Of a stretch of 64,000 nucleotides of DNA, positions 47,819 through 57,602 are shown piece by piece. The position numbers and the translations under genes are program-made. Positions within the stretch are counted from its first letter, which is position 1. Each line of letters opens with the position of its first letter. Source of the stretch: an uncultured Atopobiaceae bacterium (lineage in GTDB: Bacteria > Actinomycetota > Coriobacteriia > Coriobacteriales > Atopobiaceae); the NCBI GenBank assembly GCA_944322145.1, contig CALUNW010000001.1, positions 1-64,000 on the forward strand. Reading direction: 5' to 3'. A model generated the notes under the pieces. The model was not told the DNA's origin. It did not search any database and saw only the letters and a program-made list of their open reading frames with translations.

Positions 47819-50173
47819 CTACGGCCTCATGAGGGAGCGGTAGACGTCGAGCAGGGCGTCGTCGCGGCCGAGCTCGAGGTAGGCGCCCATGAGCGGTCGA
47901 GCCACCGAGAAGAGCCCGGCGTCGACGCAGGCGCCCGCGGCGTCCCCCGCACGGGCGCGCAGCGCGCCGAGGTCGCCCGCCGGGATCTCGCCCCGCTCGA
48001 GCGCCGGGACGACCTCGTCGTCGTCCAGGGCCCGCAGGCCCTCCCCGCCGGCCTCCAGGAGGTCGGAGAGCTCGCTTTTCGCCTGCCCGGCGATGTCCTC
48101 GTGCAGCGCGATGGCGCGCTGGTAGCAGGCGACGGCGAGGTCGCTCCTGCCGAGCTTCCACTCCATGAAGGCGAGCCGATAGAAGCAGATGGCCAGCTCC
48201 CGCGCGGACGGGCAGACCCCGATCGCGCGCTTGAGCAGGTCGGCCGCCTCGAAGATCCTCGAGGCCTCCTCGAGGCAGCGCACCTTGGCGAGCGCCGCGT
48301 CGGGCGTCGCCGGCGCCACGCGCATGAGCTCGTCGGCGTGCGCGATGGCCTCGGGGATGCGCCCGAGCATCGTGAGCGCGCGCGACGCGTAGGAGTGCGC
48401 GGCGTAGTACTCGTCGGGGACGAGCCGCACGCGCCGCCCGCCGTCGTCGGCAGCGAGGTTGTAGGACACGCGCTCGGCGACCGAGTTGAAGTAGCGATAG
48501 ACGCTGTCCTCGTCGTCAAGGTAGAGGCCCGTCTCGGCGATGGGGGAGAGCGCCTCCTCGAGGGCGCCCACGACCTGCTCGAGCTGCTCGGGCGTGGCGT
48601 CGCCCTCGAGCGCCGCGCGAGCGGAGCGGACCACGGCGCCGAGGGTGCCCCCGTCCACGAAGAGCGCGGCGAGCGCGGGCAGGTCCGAGACGTCGGCCGC
48701 CCCGTCCACGAGCGCCTTGCTCGCGCGCTCGCAGGCCTCGGCGACCGTGAGGTCGTCCGTGGCGTCCCGCAGCGCCATGAGGCGGGCGACGGCTCCCTGC
48801 GTGGTGGACCCGAGCTCGTCGACCACGGCGTTCCAAGCCTCCGCGCGGCCGGCCTTCTCCATGATGCCGAGGTCGCTGACGCGTCGTGCCCCGCAGGCGC
48901 GCGCGAGGGCCTCGTCGCAGGGGGCGTCGTCGAGCTCCGGGAGGCGCCAGCGCGCGGCGGGGCCCAGCTCCTCGTCCGCGAGGGGGAGGAAGGGCTCGAC
49001 CGCCCTGAGCCATCCCGCGGCGTCGAGCGAGAAGCGCAGCGCCGGGTCCTCGGGAAGCCCCTCGTCGACGACCTTGGGCGAGCGCGCGGCGGCGCGCAGG
49101 CGCTCGAGGGCCTCCCTCGTGAGGTCGAGCGACATGAGCACGTCGTCCGAGCCGTGCTCGCGGCAGTTGACGACGACGCGCCCGACGCGCTCTGACGAGG
49201 CGAACCCTCGCCGACCGAGCAGCAGGGCGACCCTCAGCGCGTAGGCCCGCGCCCAGGCAGCCTGGCTGCGGACCCCGGCGAAGGAGAGGCACCCCGGCCG
49301 GGGGACCACGACGTCGACGCCGAGGAGGCCCCGCGCGAGGTTGACCTGGAACGCCATCTCGATGCGAAACGGCGCGGGGAGGTTCTCGACGGAGTCGGCG
49401 AAGCGCAGGCGACAGGACCACTCGCCGTCCTTCTCGGCACGGTCGAGAAGGTCGGTGACCAGCGGCCGGTCGCATGAGGCGGGCGTCAGGTCCGCGACGT
49501 CCGAGAGGGTCCGCATCAGCCTCCAGACGGGGGTCGCCTTCTCCGGCCACTCCTTCCGCGTGAGGTCGTCGTTGACGTTGAGGACCGCCTCCAGGGTGGT
49601 CAGCCGGTCGTAGACGTCCTCGGAGAGGGGCTCGTCCGTGCGCAGCGCTAGCCACCAGCGGCCGTTTCTCCTGAGCTTGGTGGCGCTCACGGGCGCGGGG
49701 CCCTCCCACTCGAGCAGCCCTGCGCGGCGCAGCAGCGAGGGGAGCATGCCGCTGCTCGCGGGGTCGCCGTGCAGCACGAGGTCGTGCAGGGCGAGAAGGG
49801 CGTCGTCTGCGTGCGCGAGCATGCCGTCGAGGTCGGCCCCGCCGCCCCGGCGGGTCTGCGCGGGGGTCGGCGCCTGGGGCGTCGAGTCCCGGGTGGGCTC
49901 GGCGTCCCGGGCGGGCTCGGCGTCGCGCATCCACGGCTCGCCCGCAAAGTCCTTCTCGGTGCGCCGTCTGCGGCGCTCCATGCCCTGGTAGACGAGGAGC
50001 GCGAGCACGGCAGCCGCAGCCGCGCCCAGACGGCCGGCGATCTTGGTGTCGTTGGGGCCCTCGTCGGCCAGCAGCAGGCACGCGATCACGACGAGGATGG
50101 CGACCAGCGCGATGGCGAGCGCCCGAGTGAGGGCCTTGCCCGCCGCTCCGTCCCTGGTGTCGTCTGATCGCAT
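47819..50173 (-). CDS. Large membrane-anchored TPR-like protein of unknown function
   Basis: A 784-residue protein. Two hydrophobic segments near the N-terminus ([20 protein letters not shown] and [17 protein letters not shown], about residues 15-62) anchor it. A Pro/Ala/Thr-rich linker and a long, acidic, Ala/Leu-rich region without recognisable motifs follow. The C-terminal 250 residues contain helical pairs such as [23 protein letters not shown] and [21 protein letters not shown], like tetratricopeptide repeats. ATG 50173 has a perfect GGAGGAGG; upstream frame is only the motif array. No family name can be given. It is transcribed alone, divergent from uvrB. Confidence 0.75.
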   Translation of the reverse strand: MRSDDTRDGAAGKALTRALAIALVAILVVIACLLLADEGPNDTKIAGRLGAAAAAVLALLVYQGMERRRRRTEKDFAGEPWMRDAEPARDAEPTRDSTPQAPTPAQTRRGGGADLDGMLAHADDALLALHDLVLHGDPASSGMLPSLLRRAGLLEWEGPAPVSATKLRRNGRWWLALRTDEPLSEDVYDRLTTLEAVLNVNDDLTRKEWPEKATPVWRLMRTLSDVADLTPASCDRPLVTDLLDRAEKDGEWSCRLRFADSVENLPAPFRIEMAFQVNLARGLLGVDVVVPRPGCLSFAGVRSQAAWARAYALRVALLLGRRGFASSERVGRVVVNCREHGSDDVLMSLDLTREALERLRAAARSPKVVDEGLPEDPALRFSLDAAGWLRAVEPFLPLADEELGPAARWRLPELDDAPCDEALARACGARRVSDLGIMEKAGRAEAWNAVVDELGSTTQGAVARLMALRDATDDLTVAEACERASKALVDGAADVSDLPALAALFVDGGTLGAVVRSARAALEGDATPEQLEQVVGALEEALSPIAETGLYLDDEDSVYRYFNSVAERVSYNLAADDGGRRVRLVPDEYYAAHSYASRALTMLGRIPEAIAHADELMRVAPATPDAALAKVRCLEEASRIFEAADLLKRAIGVCPSARELAICFYRLAFMEWKLGRSDLAVACYQRAIALHEDIAGQAKSELSDLLEAGGEGLRALDDDEVVPALERGEIPAGDLGALRARAGDAAGACVDAGLFSVARPLMGAYLELGRDDALLDVYRSLMRP

Positions 50174-50220
50174 GAGCCTCCTCCCGTCGATGTCCATTCT
50201 ACCCGGCGCCGGCGCGGGCG

Positions 50221-50302
50221 TCCTTCTCGCCCCGTCCTTCTCGCCCCGCAGGTCCTTCTCGCCCCGCCGGTCCTTCTCGCCCCGCCGGTCCTTCTCGCCC
50301 CG
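50221..50302. repeat. Five-copy TCCTTCTCGCCCCG array
   Basis: TCCTTCTCGCCCCG recurs exactly at 50221, 50235, 50253, 50271 and 50289; spacing is 14 then 18, 18 and 18 nt. It lies in the divergent region between the TPR-like gene and uvrB. The unit contains the CTTCTCGCC motif found singly in many intergenic regions here. Confidence 0.93.
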
Positions 50303-50408
50303 CCCCGCGGTTCTCCGCGAAAAAACAGCAGTTGGGTACGTACGCATGTCCCCGGAACTGCGAAATCGGTACCGAGAACGGCTGGAGCTGGCCCCAAAAT
50401 TGATACCA

Positions 50409-50444
50409 GAACAAGTGTACTATGTCCGGCGGTTGGGGTACACT
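50409..50444 (+). promoter_or_regulatory. uvrB promoter region with a degenerate LexA-like site
   Basis: GAACAAGTGTAC (50409-50420) differs by one base from the Gram-positive LexA pattern GAAC-N4-GTTC. AGTGTAC (50414-50420) and GTACACT (50438-50444) form an inverted repeat, with TACACT as a likely -10. A related near-site precedes uvrA. SOS control is inferred. Confidence 0.4.
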
Positions 50445-50470
50445 ATCACCACGCGAGAGAGGGGGCTTGG

Positions 50471-52699
50471 ATGGCGGACGATAAGAACGAGCGCTTCGGC
50501 GGCGAGCTGGTGCGCTTTGGGCGCGAGTCGGGCGGGGAGCCGCTCAAGGTGGTCTCTCCCTACGAGCCCGCGGGCGACCAGCCCCAGGCCATCGAGAAGC
50601 TCGCCGACGGCGTGGAGCGGGGACTCCGCTACCAGACGCTTCTGGGCGTCACGGGCTCGGGCAAGACCTTCACCATGGCCAAGACCATCGAGAAGCTCGG
50701 GCGGCCCACGCTCATCATGGAGCCCAACAAGACGCTCGCCGCCCAGGTGGCGAGCGAGATGCGCGAGCTCTTCCCCAACAACGCCGTGGTCTACTTCGTC
50801 AGCTACTACGACTACTACCAGCCCGAGGCCTACGTCCCCCAGACGGACACCTACATAGAGAAGGACGCCTCCATCAACGAGGAGGTCGAGAAGCTCCGCC
50901 ACCAGGCTACGTCGAGCCTGCTCTCGCGGCGCGACGTCATCGTGGTGGCGTCGGTCTCCTGCATCTACGGCATCGGCAGCCCGGAGGACTACGCCGGCCT
51001 CGCGCCCAACGTGAGCAAGGACGAGCCGCTCGAGCGAGACGAGCTCATCCACAGCCTCATCGACATCCAGTACGACCGCAACGACTATGACCTCGCGCGC
51101 GGCACCTTCCGCGTGCGCGGGGACACCGTCGACGTCTTTCCGCCCTACGCGGAGAATCCCCTGCGGATCTCGTTCTTCGGCGACGAGGTGGAGCTCATCG
51201 CCGAGGTGGACAACCTGACGGGCGAGATCGTGCGCGAGTTCGATGCCATCCCCATCTGGCCGGCGTCGCACTACGTGACCGAGCACCCCAAGGTCACGCA
51301 TGCCCTCGAGACCATCAACGAGGAGCTCGAGTCCCGCGTGGCCGAGCTCAAGGCCGCCGACCTGCTCCTCGAGGCCCAGCGCCTCGCGCAGCGCACGAGC
51401 TACGACCTCGAGATGCTGGAGACCATGGGCTACTGCAACGGGATCGAGAACTACTCGCGCCACCTGGACGGACGCAAGCCCGGCGAGCCGCCCTACACGC
51501 TCATCGACTACTTCCCCAAGGACATGCTCTGCATCATCGACGAGTCCCACGTCACCGTTCCGCAGATCCGCGGCATGTACGAGGGGGACCGCTCGCGCAA
51601 GGTCACGCTCGTGGACCACGGCTTCCGCCTGCCGTCCGCGCTGGACAACCGTCCGCTGCGCTTCGACGAGTTCGAGGAGCGCGTGCCGCAGTTCATCTAC
51701 GTCTCGGCCACGCCCGGCGACTACGAGGAGTCGGTCACCCAGCAGGAGGTCGAGCAGATCATCCGCCCCACGGGCCTGCTCGACCCCAAGGTGGAGGTGC
51801 GCCCCGTCCACGGCCAGATCGACGACCTCATCTCCGAGATCAAGGAGCGCGTCGCCAAGAAGGAGCGCGTGCTCGTGACCACGCTCACCAAGCGCATGGC
51901 AGAGGACCTCACCGACCATCTGCTCGACGAGGGCGTGCGGGTGAACTACATGCACTCGGACACCGCCACGCTCGACCGCGTCGACATCATCCGCGACCTG
52001 CGCGTTGGCAAGATTGACGTGCTCGTGGGCATCAACCTTCTGCGCGAGGGCCTCGACATCCCGGAGGTCTCGCTCGTCGCCATCCTGGACGCGGACAAGG
52101 AGGGGTTCCTGCGCAACAGGCGCTCCCTCATCCAGACGATGGGCCGCGCGGCGAGAAACGCTCAGGGCGAGGTCATCATGTACGCGGACGCCATCACGGA
52201 CTCCATGCGCGAGGCCATCGGGGAGACGGCGCGGCGCCGCCAGATCCAGGAGGCGTTCAACCAGGAGCACGGGATCGTGCCGCGCACCGTCAAGAAGTCG
52301 ATCACGGACGTCTCGTCGTTCATCTCGGAGGCCGAGCGCACGCTCGAGGGCAAGACGCGCGACCGGCACGGAACGGGCAGCCACGGCGCCTTCGAGACGC
52401 TCGCGGGCGAGGCGTCGCCGTCGGAGGATGCCGAGGCCACGTCCGACGCGCTCGCGGAGGAGCTCGCGGGCCTCTCGGAGTCCGAGCTCGCCGACGTCCT
52501 GGACGCCCTGGAGGAGGAGATGGCCGTGGCGTCCGAGGCCATGGACTTCGAGACGGCCGCCCGCATCCGCGACCAGATCGTCGCCATCCGCACGCGCGCG
52601 GAGGGCAGCTCCGCCGACGCCGTCATCGCCCGGCTCAAGTCCGGCGCGCGCAAGGGCTCTGCCCACGCCACCCGCCGCCGCTACCGCCCGCACAAGTGA
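50471..52699 (+). CDS. uvrB: Excinuclease ABC subunit B
   Basis: A 742-residue UvrB that verifies DNA damage after UvrA loading. Walker [10 protein letters not shown] is at residues 59-67. The damage-gripping hairpin contains [12 protein letters not shown]. Helicase motifs [13 protein letters not shown] and [13 protein letters not shown] follow, and the C-terminal UVR domain for UvrC contact is [32 protein letters not shown] precedes ATG 50471. The stop codon is the first triplet of a palindromic element. uvrA lies 10 kb away. Confidence 0.96.
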   Translation: MADDKNERFGGELVRFGRESGGEPLKVVSPYEPAGDQPQAIEKLADGVERGLRYQTLLGVTGSGKTFTMAKTIEKLGRPTLIMEPNKTLAAQVASEMRELFPNNAVVYFVSYYDYYQPEAYVPQTDTYIEKDASINEEVEKLRHQATSSLLSRRDVIVVASVSCIYGIGSPEDYAGLAPNVSKDEPLERDELIHSLIDIQYDRNDYDLARGTFRVRGDTVDVFPPYAENPLRISFFGDEVELIAEVDNLTGEIVREFDAIPIWPASHYVTEHPKVTHALETINEELESRVAELKAADLLLEAQRLAQRTSYDLEMLETMGYCNGIENYSRHLDGRKPGEPPYTLIDYFPKDMLCIIDESHVTVPQIRGMYEGDRSRKVTLVDHGFRLPSALDNRPLRFDEFEERVPQFIYVSATPGDYEESVTQQEVEQIIRPTGLLDPKVEVRPVHGQIDDLISEIKERVAKKERVLVTTLTKRMAEDLTDHLLDEGVRVNYMHSDTATLDRVDIIRDLRVGKIDVLVGINLLREGLDIPEVSLVAILDADKEGFLRNRRSLIQTMGRAARNAQGEVIMYADAITDSMREAIGETARRRQIQEAFNQEHGIVPRTVKKSITDVSSFISEAERTLEGKTRDRHGTGSHGAFETLAGEASPSEDAEATSDALAEELAGLSESELADVLDALEEEMAVASEAMDFETAARIRDQIVAIRTRAEGSSADAVIARLKSGARKGSAHATRRRYRPHK

Positions 52700-52725
52700 T
52701 GAAAAGGGACAGTCCCTTTTCATCA
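52697..52725. repeat. Stop-codon-anchored GGGACAGTCCC palindrome (uvrB)
   Basis: TGATGAAAAGGGAC (52697-52710) and its exact complement (52712-52725) flank one A. The first three bases are the uvrB stop codon. The element is the same as the one at the glgP stop, in the same orientation relative to its gene. Confidence 0.9.
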
Positions 52726-52750
52726 TCCGCACGAGAAGCAGGGGTCCGCC

Positions 52751-53947
52751 ATGCCGCAGCTCTTTGACCCAGCCGAGAAGAACCTCTTCGGGTACCTCTC
52801 CCGCGCCCTCGACACCTTTGACGAGAGGGGGCTCTCCGACGTGGACAGCCTCGTGCTGGCGTGCCTGTCGTACTTTCGCTATCAGGGCGACGCGGTCCGC
52901 ACGAGCGATGGCGTCCCGCTGAGGGACCTCTTCCGAGCTGAGTGGCTCGAGGCGATGACCCACGGTCTCTGGGACCCGGAGGGCCTCGTGCGGCTGCTCG
53001 CGCTCGTCGCGGCGAGCCCGCGCTTTCGCGACCTGCGCGTGAGCGACTACGTCGACGACTTCGACGAGTCCGTCGAGAAGCAGTTCTCGGCATGCGTGCT
53101 GCGCCTGCCCTCCGGCGGCGCGTACCTCTCGTTCCGCGGGACAGACAACACCCTCGTGGGCTGGAAGGAAGACTTCAACATGGCCTTCGAGACCGGCGTG
53201 CCGTCCCAGTACGCGGCGATCGCCTACCTCGGGCGGGTGGCGCCCACGATCGAGGGACCCCTGTATCTGGGCGGGCACTCCAAGGGCGGCAACCTCGCCG
53301 TCTGCGCAGCGGCGCGCTGTCCGGCGGGGGTCGCGGCGCGCGTGGCGCGGGTCTTCTCGCACGACGGACCCGGCTTCACCGAGGAGGCGCTCGCCGACGA
53401 GGTCTGGAAGCAGCGCTCGGGCCTCGTGTCCAAGACCGTTCCGCGCTCCTCGGTCATCGGCATGCTCTTCGAGCGGCAGGAGGACTACGCGGTCGTGGAG
53501 TCCTCCACGGCGGGCCTCACCCAGCACAACCCCTTCTCCTGGGTCGTCGAGGGGACGGGCTTCGTGAGACAGGAGGGTCTCGGCCGCGGGGCGAGCTTCG
53601 TCGACAAGGGCCTCAACGAGTGGATCGCGAGCATGACGCGCGCCGAGCGCGAGGGGTTCGTGGAGACGCTCTTCTCGGTGCTCAATGCGGCGGGGGAGGA
53701 CACCTTTGCCGACCTCAGCGGCAACTGGCAGGCGTCGGTGCCCGCGATGCTGCGGCGCCTCGGCGAGCTCGAGCCCGAGCAGCGCGGCCACATCACGCGG
53801 GCGCTCGCGCTGCTTGCCCAGGCGTTCATGCCGGACATCGAGCTCCCGCAGCTTCCCGGCTTCGAGCTGCCGCAGTTCCCCGACCTGGCCGAGCTCCTGC
53901 CGGGTAAAATGGGCGTTGACGGAGCGGTCGAGACAGGGGAGGGCTGA
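52751..53947 (+). CDS. DUF2974 (Mbeg1-like) alpha/beta-hydrolase
   Basis: A 398-residue protein of the DUF2974 family. YLSFRGTDNTLVGWKEDFNMAF (residues 125-146) and YLGGHSKGGNLAVCAA (172-187) are its core, with the nucleophile elbow serine at 177 as in lipases. Later come VFSHDGPGF and the family's second conserved region SSVIGMLFERQEDYAVVESS. No signal peptide. Lipase or esterase activity is a fold-based inference. It follows uvrB by 51 nt and precedes a PTS IIB gene by one base. Confidence 0.83.
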   Translation: MPQLFDPAEKNLFGYLSRALDTFDERGLSDVDSLVLACLSYFRYQGDAVRTSDGVPLRDLFRAEWLEAMTHGLWDPEGLVRLLALVAASPRFRDLRVSDYVDDFDESVEKQFSACVLRLPSGGAYLSFRGTDNTLVGWKEDFNMAFETGVPSQYAAIAYLGRVAPTIEGPLYLGGHSKGGNLAVCAAARCPAGVAARVARVFSHDGPGFTEEALADEVWKQRSGLVSKTVPRSSVIGMLFERQEDYAVVESSTAGLTQHNPFSWVVEGTGFVRQEGLGRGASFVDKGLNEWIASMTRAEREGFVETLFSVLNAAGEDTFADLSGNWQASVPAMLRRLGELEPEQRGHITRALALLAQAFMPDIELPQLPGFELPQFPDLAELLPGKMGVDGAVETGEG

Positions 53948-53948
53948 G

Positions 53949-54233
53949 ATGGCGGCAAAGATCGTGGTGGCATGCGGCTCGGGCGTGGCGACGTCAGAGA
54001 TGGTCGCCGCCAGGCTGCGGCACCTGCTGGTCGAGAAGGGCGTCAAGGCTGAGATCGTGGCCGTGGACGTGGCGCACGTCGACGAGGCGCTCGCGGACGC
54101 CGACGTCTTCGTCCCCGTGGTCAAGCCCGAGCACGACTACGACGTCCCCACCGTGAGCGGCGTCGCCTTCCTCACCGGCATGAACCAGGACAAGGAGCTC
54201 GACCGCCTGCTCGCGCTTCTCGACGAGCGCTAG
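53949..54233 (+). CDS. Orphan PTS IIB subunit, galactitol type
   Basis: A 94-residue EIIB-like protein. The phosphorylated cysteine is in VVACGSGVATSEMVAARL at residue 9, the P-loop form of galactitol/SgcB-type IIB. The rest has alternating strands and helices. GGGGAGGG precedes ATG 53949, one base after the previous stop. No IIA or IIC gene is near, so it either serves a distant transporter or has a regulatory role. Confidence 0.8.
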   Translation: MAAKIVVACGSGVATSEMVAARLRHLLVEKGVKAEIVAVDVAHVDEALADADVFVPVVKPEHDYDVPTVSGVAFLTGMNQDKELDRLLALLDER

Positions 54234-54278
54234 CCCGACTCCGCGCCCGCGAGCCCGCCCTCGGTGCCGCGCTACGCC

Positions 54279-54336
54279 CGGTGCCCGCGCCGCGCCAGCG
54301 CCACCCCCGGTGCCCGCGCTGCGCCAGCGCCACCCC
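54279..54336. repeat. Tandem repeat, 29-nt unit
   Basis: Two nearly identical 29-nt units, beginning CGGTGCCCGCGC and ending GCGCCACCCC, start at 54279 and 54308. They run into the first GGTGCC unit of the palindromic array, as at the left edge of the window. Confidence 0.85.
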
Positions 54337-54337
54337 C

Positions 54338-54493
54338 GGTGCCAGAGTCATGCCAAATGCGTGTTTTGGTGCCAGAAAACCGTTATATGAGCGTATCGGT
54401 GCCTAATTCGCGCCATATGCGTGCCTCGGACACGCATATGGCGCGATTCTGGCACCGGCGCCGAGAACACGCATATGGCCCGATTCCGGCACC
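54338..54493. repeat. 26-nt-unit palindromic array (copy 3)
   Basis: Direct units at 54338-54363, 54368-54393 and 54398-54423 (each starting GGTGCC, 4-nt spacers) meet a 7-nt centre. The inverted unit 54431-54456 (CACGCATATGGCGCG) follows, then a further inverted unit at 54468-54493 after an 11-nt gap. It lies between the convergent IIB and flavoprotein genes; the 267-nt gap has no gene. Confidence 0.9.
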
Positions 54494-54500
54494 AGCGAAA

Positions 54501-56174
54501 TCAGCGAGAAGCGCGCGCCGAGTACGCTGCCACGATCTTCTCGGCGGCGAGGATGCCGTCGGTGGCGGCGCTCATGATGCCGCCCGCGTAGCCCGCGCCC
54601 TCGCCCACGGGCCAGAGGCCGCGCACGCCCACGCTCTGCCCGTCGTCGCCGCGGGTCACGCGCACCGGCGAGCTCGAGCGCGTCTCCACGCCCGTGAGCA
54701 CGGCATCCGCAGCGTCAAAGCCGCGGAGCTTGCGCCCGAGCGCGGGAATCGCCGCGCGCAGCGTCTCCGTCACGTAGCCCGGCAGGCACGGGGTCACGTC
54801 GCCCCACGCCACGCCGCGCGGGTAGGTGGGCGCCACGCGTCCGCCGGCGCTCGACGGCGCCCCTGCCAGGAAGTCTCCCACGAGCTGGGCCGGCGCCACG
54901 TACGCGCCGCCGCCCGCCGCAAAGGCCGCCCGCTCGCAGGCCCACTGCAGCTCCACGCCCGCCAGCACGTCGTCGCCGGGCAGGTCCTCGGGGAAGACGT
55001 TGGCGAGCAGCCCCGAGTTGGCGTTTGCGCCGGCGCGGTCGGAGAGGCTCATGCCGTTGGTGCAGACGCCGCCGGGCTCGCTCGCTGCGGAGACTACGTA
55101 GCCGCCGGGACACATGCAAAACGAGAAGGCGCTCCGCCCGGAGGGCAGGTGGCAGGAGAGGCTGTAGGGCGCCGCGCCGAGCGCGGGGTGGCCCGCCGCC
55201 TCCCCGTAGAGCGCGCGATCGACGTCAGCCTGCAGGTGCTCGATGCGCACGCCCATCGCGAAGGTCTTGCGCTCCATGGGCACGCCGCGCTCGCGCAGCA
55301 GCCCGAAGACGTCGCGCGCGGAGTGCCCGCAGCACAGCACCACGCAGTCCGAGGCCACGCGCTCCTCACAGACGCTTCCATCGTAACGCGTGGTCGAAAG
55401 CGTGACGCCGCGCACCTCTCCGCCAGAGACGTCGAGGTCGGTCATGCGGCAGCGGCAGCGGACCTCGCCGCCCGCCTCCTCGATCTGGCGCACGATGTCG
55501 GTCACCACGCGCGGCAGCACGTCGCTGCCCACATGGGGCTTGGCGTCCCAGAGGATCTCGCGCTGCGCCCCCGCGGCGACGAAGGTCTCGAGGATGAGGC
55601 GGTGCGCCGGGCTCTTGGTGCCCGTCTGGAGCTTGCCGTCGGAGAAGGTCCCCGCGCCGCCGACGCCAAACTGGATGTTGCTCTCGGGGTCGAGCGCGCC
55701 GGTCTCGTCGTGGAGGCGCACGATCTCGCCGCGACGGGCCGCGTCGTCTCCGCGCTCGACGAGCAGCGGCTCGAGGCCGGCCCGCGCGAGCGAGAGCGCG
55801 CAGAACAGGCCCGCGCACCCGGCGCCGATGACGACCGGGCGCGGCGCGTCGCGACGCTCGACGCGCTCCGGAAAGCCGAAGGGGCGCTCGTCCACGATGC
55901 GCACGTTCTTGTCGGCACGCTTCTTGGCAAGGCGGGCGAGAAGTGCCCGCTCCTCCGCCGCTCCTCCCGCGAGCTCGATGCGCAGCGTGAACGTGATCTG
56001 CACGTCACCGCGCTTGCGGGCGTCGATCGAGCGGCGCCTGCGCTCGACGGTCGCGAGGTCCTTCTCGCCAACGCGCAGCTTGCGCGCGACGGCGCGGCGG
56101 CAGGCGGCGAGCTCGCGAGCGTCGGAGCCGTCGAGCGCGGAGAGGGGGATGCGGATCCCGGAGACCTCGAGCAT
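54501..56174 (-). CDS. NAD(FAD)-utilising dehydrogenase (COG2509-like)
   Basis: A 557-residue flavoprotein. The N-terminal about 90 residues form a small basic domain (IRIPLSALDG, RRRSIDARKRGDVQITFTLRI). The FAD-binding motif VIGAGCAGLFCALSLARAG lies near residue 118, and later GVGGAGTFSDGKLQTG, CMCPGGYVVSAASEPGGVCTNG and GAGYAGGIMSAATDG. Members of this family are annotated as dehydrogenases without known substrate. ATG 56174 follows AAAGGA. It has the same strand as the next flavoprotein, but 203 nt separate them and a short AT-rich stretch (TAGTACTACC) may be its promoter. Confidence 0.85.
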   Translation of the reverse strand: MLEVSGIRIPLSALDGSDARELAACRRAVARKLRVGEKDLATVERRRRSIDARKRGDVQITFTLRIELAGGAAEERALLARLAKKRADKNVRIVDERPFGFPERVERRDAPRPVVIGAGCAGLFCALSLARAGLEPLLVERGDDAARRGEIVRLHDETGALDPESNIQFGVGGAGTFSDGKLQTGTKSPAHRLILETFVAAGAQREILWDAKPHVGSDVLPRVVTDIVRQIEEAGGEVRCRCRMTDLDVSGGEVRGVTLSTTRYDGSVCEERVASDCVVLCCGHSARDVFGLLRERGVPMERKTFAMGVRIEHLQADVDRALYGEAAGHPALGAAPYSLSCHLPSGRSAFSFCMCPGGYVVSAASEPGGVCTNGMSLSDRAGANANSGLLANVFPEDLPGDDVLAGVELQWACERAAFAAGGGAYVAPAQLVGDFLAGAPSSAGGRVAPTYPRGVAWGDVTPCLPGYVTETLRAAIPALGRKLRGFDAADAVLTGVETRSSSPVRVTRGDDGQSVGVRGLWPVGEGAGYAGGIMSAATDGILAAEKIVAAYSARASR

Positions 56175-56377
56175 GGGAGTCCTTTCGAGTGCGGTGTCCG
56201 CTGGCAGCGGGCCTTCTGTCGATTGTAGGTGTTTTTCCGAGGGAGCCTCAAGTACTACCTATGATGTAGCATTTAACTACCTGCAGATATGTCGCAGAGA
56301 GGACTCCCAATACCAAAGGGACCCGTGAAAAAGTGCTTACAACCGCCGCATGGGGGCAGCTCGCGACCTTCGGGCCG

Positions 56378-57532
56378 TTAGGCGCGATTCCCGGCGGACT
56401 TCGCGGCAGCGCGCCCGGCAACGAGGCCGCTCCTCCAGGCCCAGGCAAGGTTGAAGCCCCCGCATGCGCCGTCGACGTTCAGTGCCTCGCCGCAGGCAAA
56501 GAGCCCGGGCAGCTCGCGCGCCTCGAGCGACGCGGGGTCGAACTGCTCGGTCAGAAGCCCGCCGCGCGTGACCTGCGCGCGCTCTGGCTCGGTGTGGCCC
56601 GTCACAACAAAGCGCAGGTCAAAGGCTTGTTCGAGCGCGTCCGGCCCGAGCGCTCCCGCAATCACGGGGTCGAGCACGCCCGCGCAGCCGCCCGCCGCGG
56701 CGACGAGCGCCCGCGCCCGGTCGCGGTCGAGCCCGCATGTGAGGTCGAGTGCGACCACGTCCCCGGGGCGCGCGCGCCGCGAGAGGTCAAAGACCACGAT
56801 GCCGGAGAGCCCGTACGGCCGGAAGAGCACCTCGCCGACCTCGCGCGCCACCTCGCGCCCATCGCGCACGAGCCGCGCGACCACGTGCGCGCGCCGGCCG
56901 TCGAGCCCGGCGAGCGAGACGTCCTGCGGCGCCGCGCACGCGAGCGAGCAGAGCACGGGCTCATACGGCGCGCACGCAAGTCCCAGCGAGCGCGCGGTCT
57001 CCTCGCCGCCGCCCGCCGCATAGACGAGCGAAGTGTACATAAGTCCCTTTTTTGACGAGAAATCTGCCTCAAAAAGGGGACGTATGCGCACTTCGTGGCG
57101 AGACATCGAGATGCCCGCGACCTCGCGCGCCGGCGCCAGCACCACGCCGGCCCGCGCCGCCCGCGCGAGCAGCACCTCGCGCACCGAGGCCGCCTGTCGG
57201 GAGAGCGGGTAGAGACGCCCGCCCTCCTCCTCGGCCCAGGCCAGCCCGCACTCCTCAAAGAACGCGAGCACGTCGTCGCCAAAGCGCGGCCCGCAGACGG
57301 CCGCGACGAACGCTGGGTCGTTGTAGCGCTCCCACGCGGGTGCGGGCCCGCACAGCGTTGCGTTCATGAAGTTGCAGCGGCCGTTGCCCGTGGCCAGAAT
57401 CGTCCGCCCGCACGCGAGCCCGCGCTCCAGGACCACGACGGACGCGCCGGACTCCGCCGCGGCGATCGCCGCCGCGAGCCCGGCCGCGCCGCCGCCGACC
57501 ACGGCCACGTCGCAGCGCGCGGGGACGCGCAC
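56378..57532 (-). CDS. HI0933/BaiN-type NAD(P)/FAD-dependent oxidoreductase with an internal hairpin
   Basis: About 384 residues of the HI0933 flavoprotein family. The FAD motif VAVVGGGAAGLAAAIAAAESG is near the start. GRTILATGNGRCNFMN follows, and CGGFNLAWAWRSGLVAG near the end closes the fold. The start is uncertain: GTG 57532 is used because the frame before it has no protein character and no SD is clear; TTG 57602 is another choice. Residues about 147-168 are encoded by an inverted repeat and separate two conserved blocks (GVVLAPAREVAG and SLVYAAGGGEE). Neighbours mrp and COG2509 flavoprotein share strand. Substrate unknown. Confidence 0.8.
   Translation of the reverse strand: MRVPARCDVAVVGGGAAGLAAAIAAAESGASVVVLERGLACGRTILATGNGRCNFMNATLCGPAPAWERYNDPAFVAAVCGPRFGDDVLAFFEECGLAWAEEEGGRLYPLSRQAASVREVLLARAARAGVVLAPAREVAGISMSRHEVRIRPLFEADFSSKKGLMYTSLVYAAGGGEETARSLGLACAPYEPVLCSLACAAPQDVSLAGLDGRRAHVVARLVRDGREVAREVGEVLFRPYGLSGIVVFDLSRRARPGDVVALDLTCGLDRDRARALVAAAGGCAGVLDPVIAGALGPDALEQAFDLRFVVTGHTEPERAQVTRGGLLTEQFDPASLEARELPGLFACGEALNVDGACGGFNLAWAWRSGLVAGRAAAKSAGNRA
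57029..57095. repeat. Inverted repeat inside the HI0933-type gene
   Basis: The arm CGAAGTGTACATAAGTCCCT (57029 onward, 27 nt to 57055) matches the reverse complement of 57069-57095 at 23 of 27 positions around a 13-nt loop. It contains the GTCCC-T-run/A-run-GGGGAC layout found in the intergenic GGGAC palindromes. The host frame continues without a stop. Confidence 0.85.
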
Positions 57533-57602
57533 CGCCGCTGCAGCGGCGAGCGCCTCCTCGCGCGCCCGCGACCTCGGGGTTCTTCTCGGCCCGCGCGCCA
57601 AA

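Noticed and set aside
50420-54124. Minus-strand frame of more than 1200 codons over uvrB and the DUF2974 gene
   Set aside because: Antisense shadow; the plus-strand genes are full length with clear motifs.
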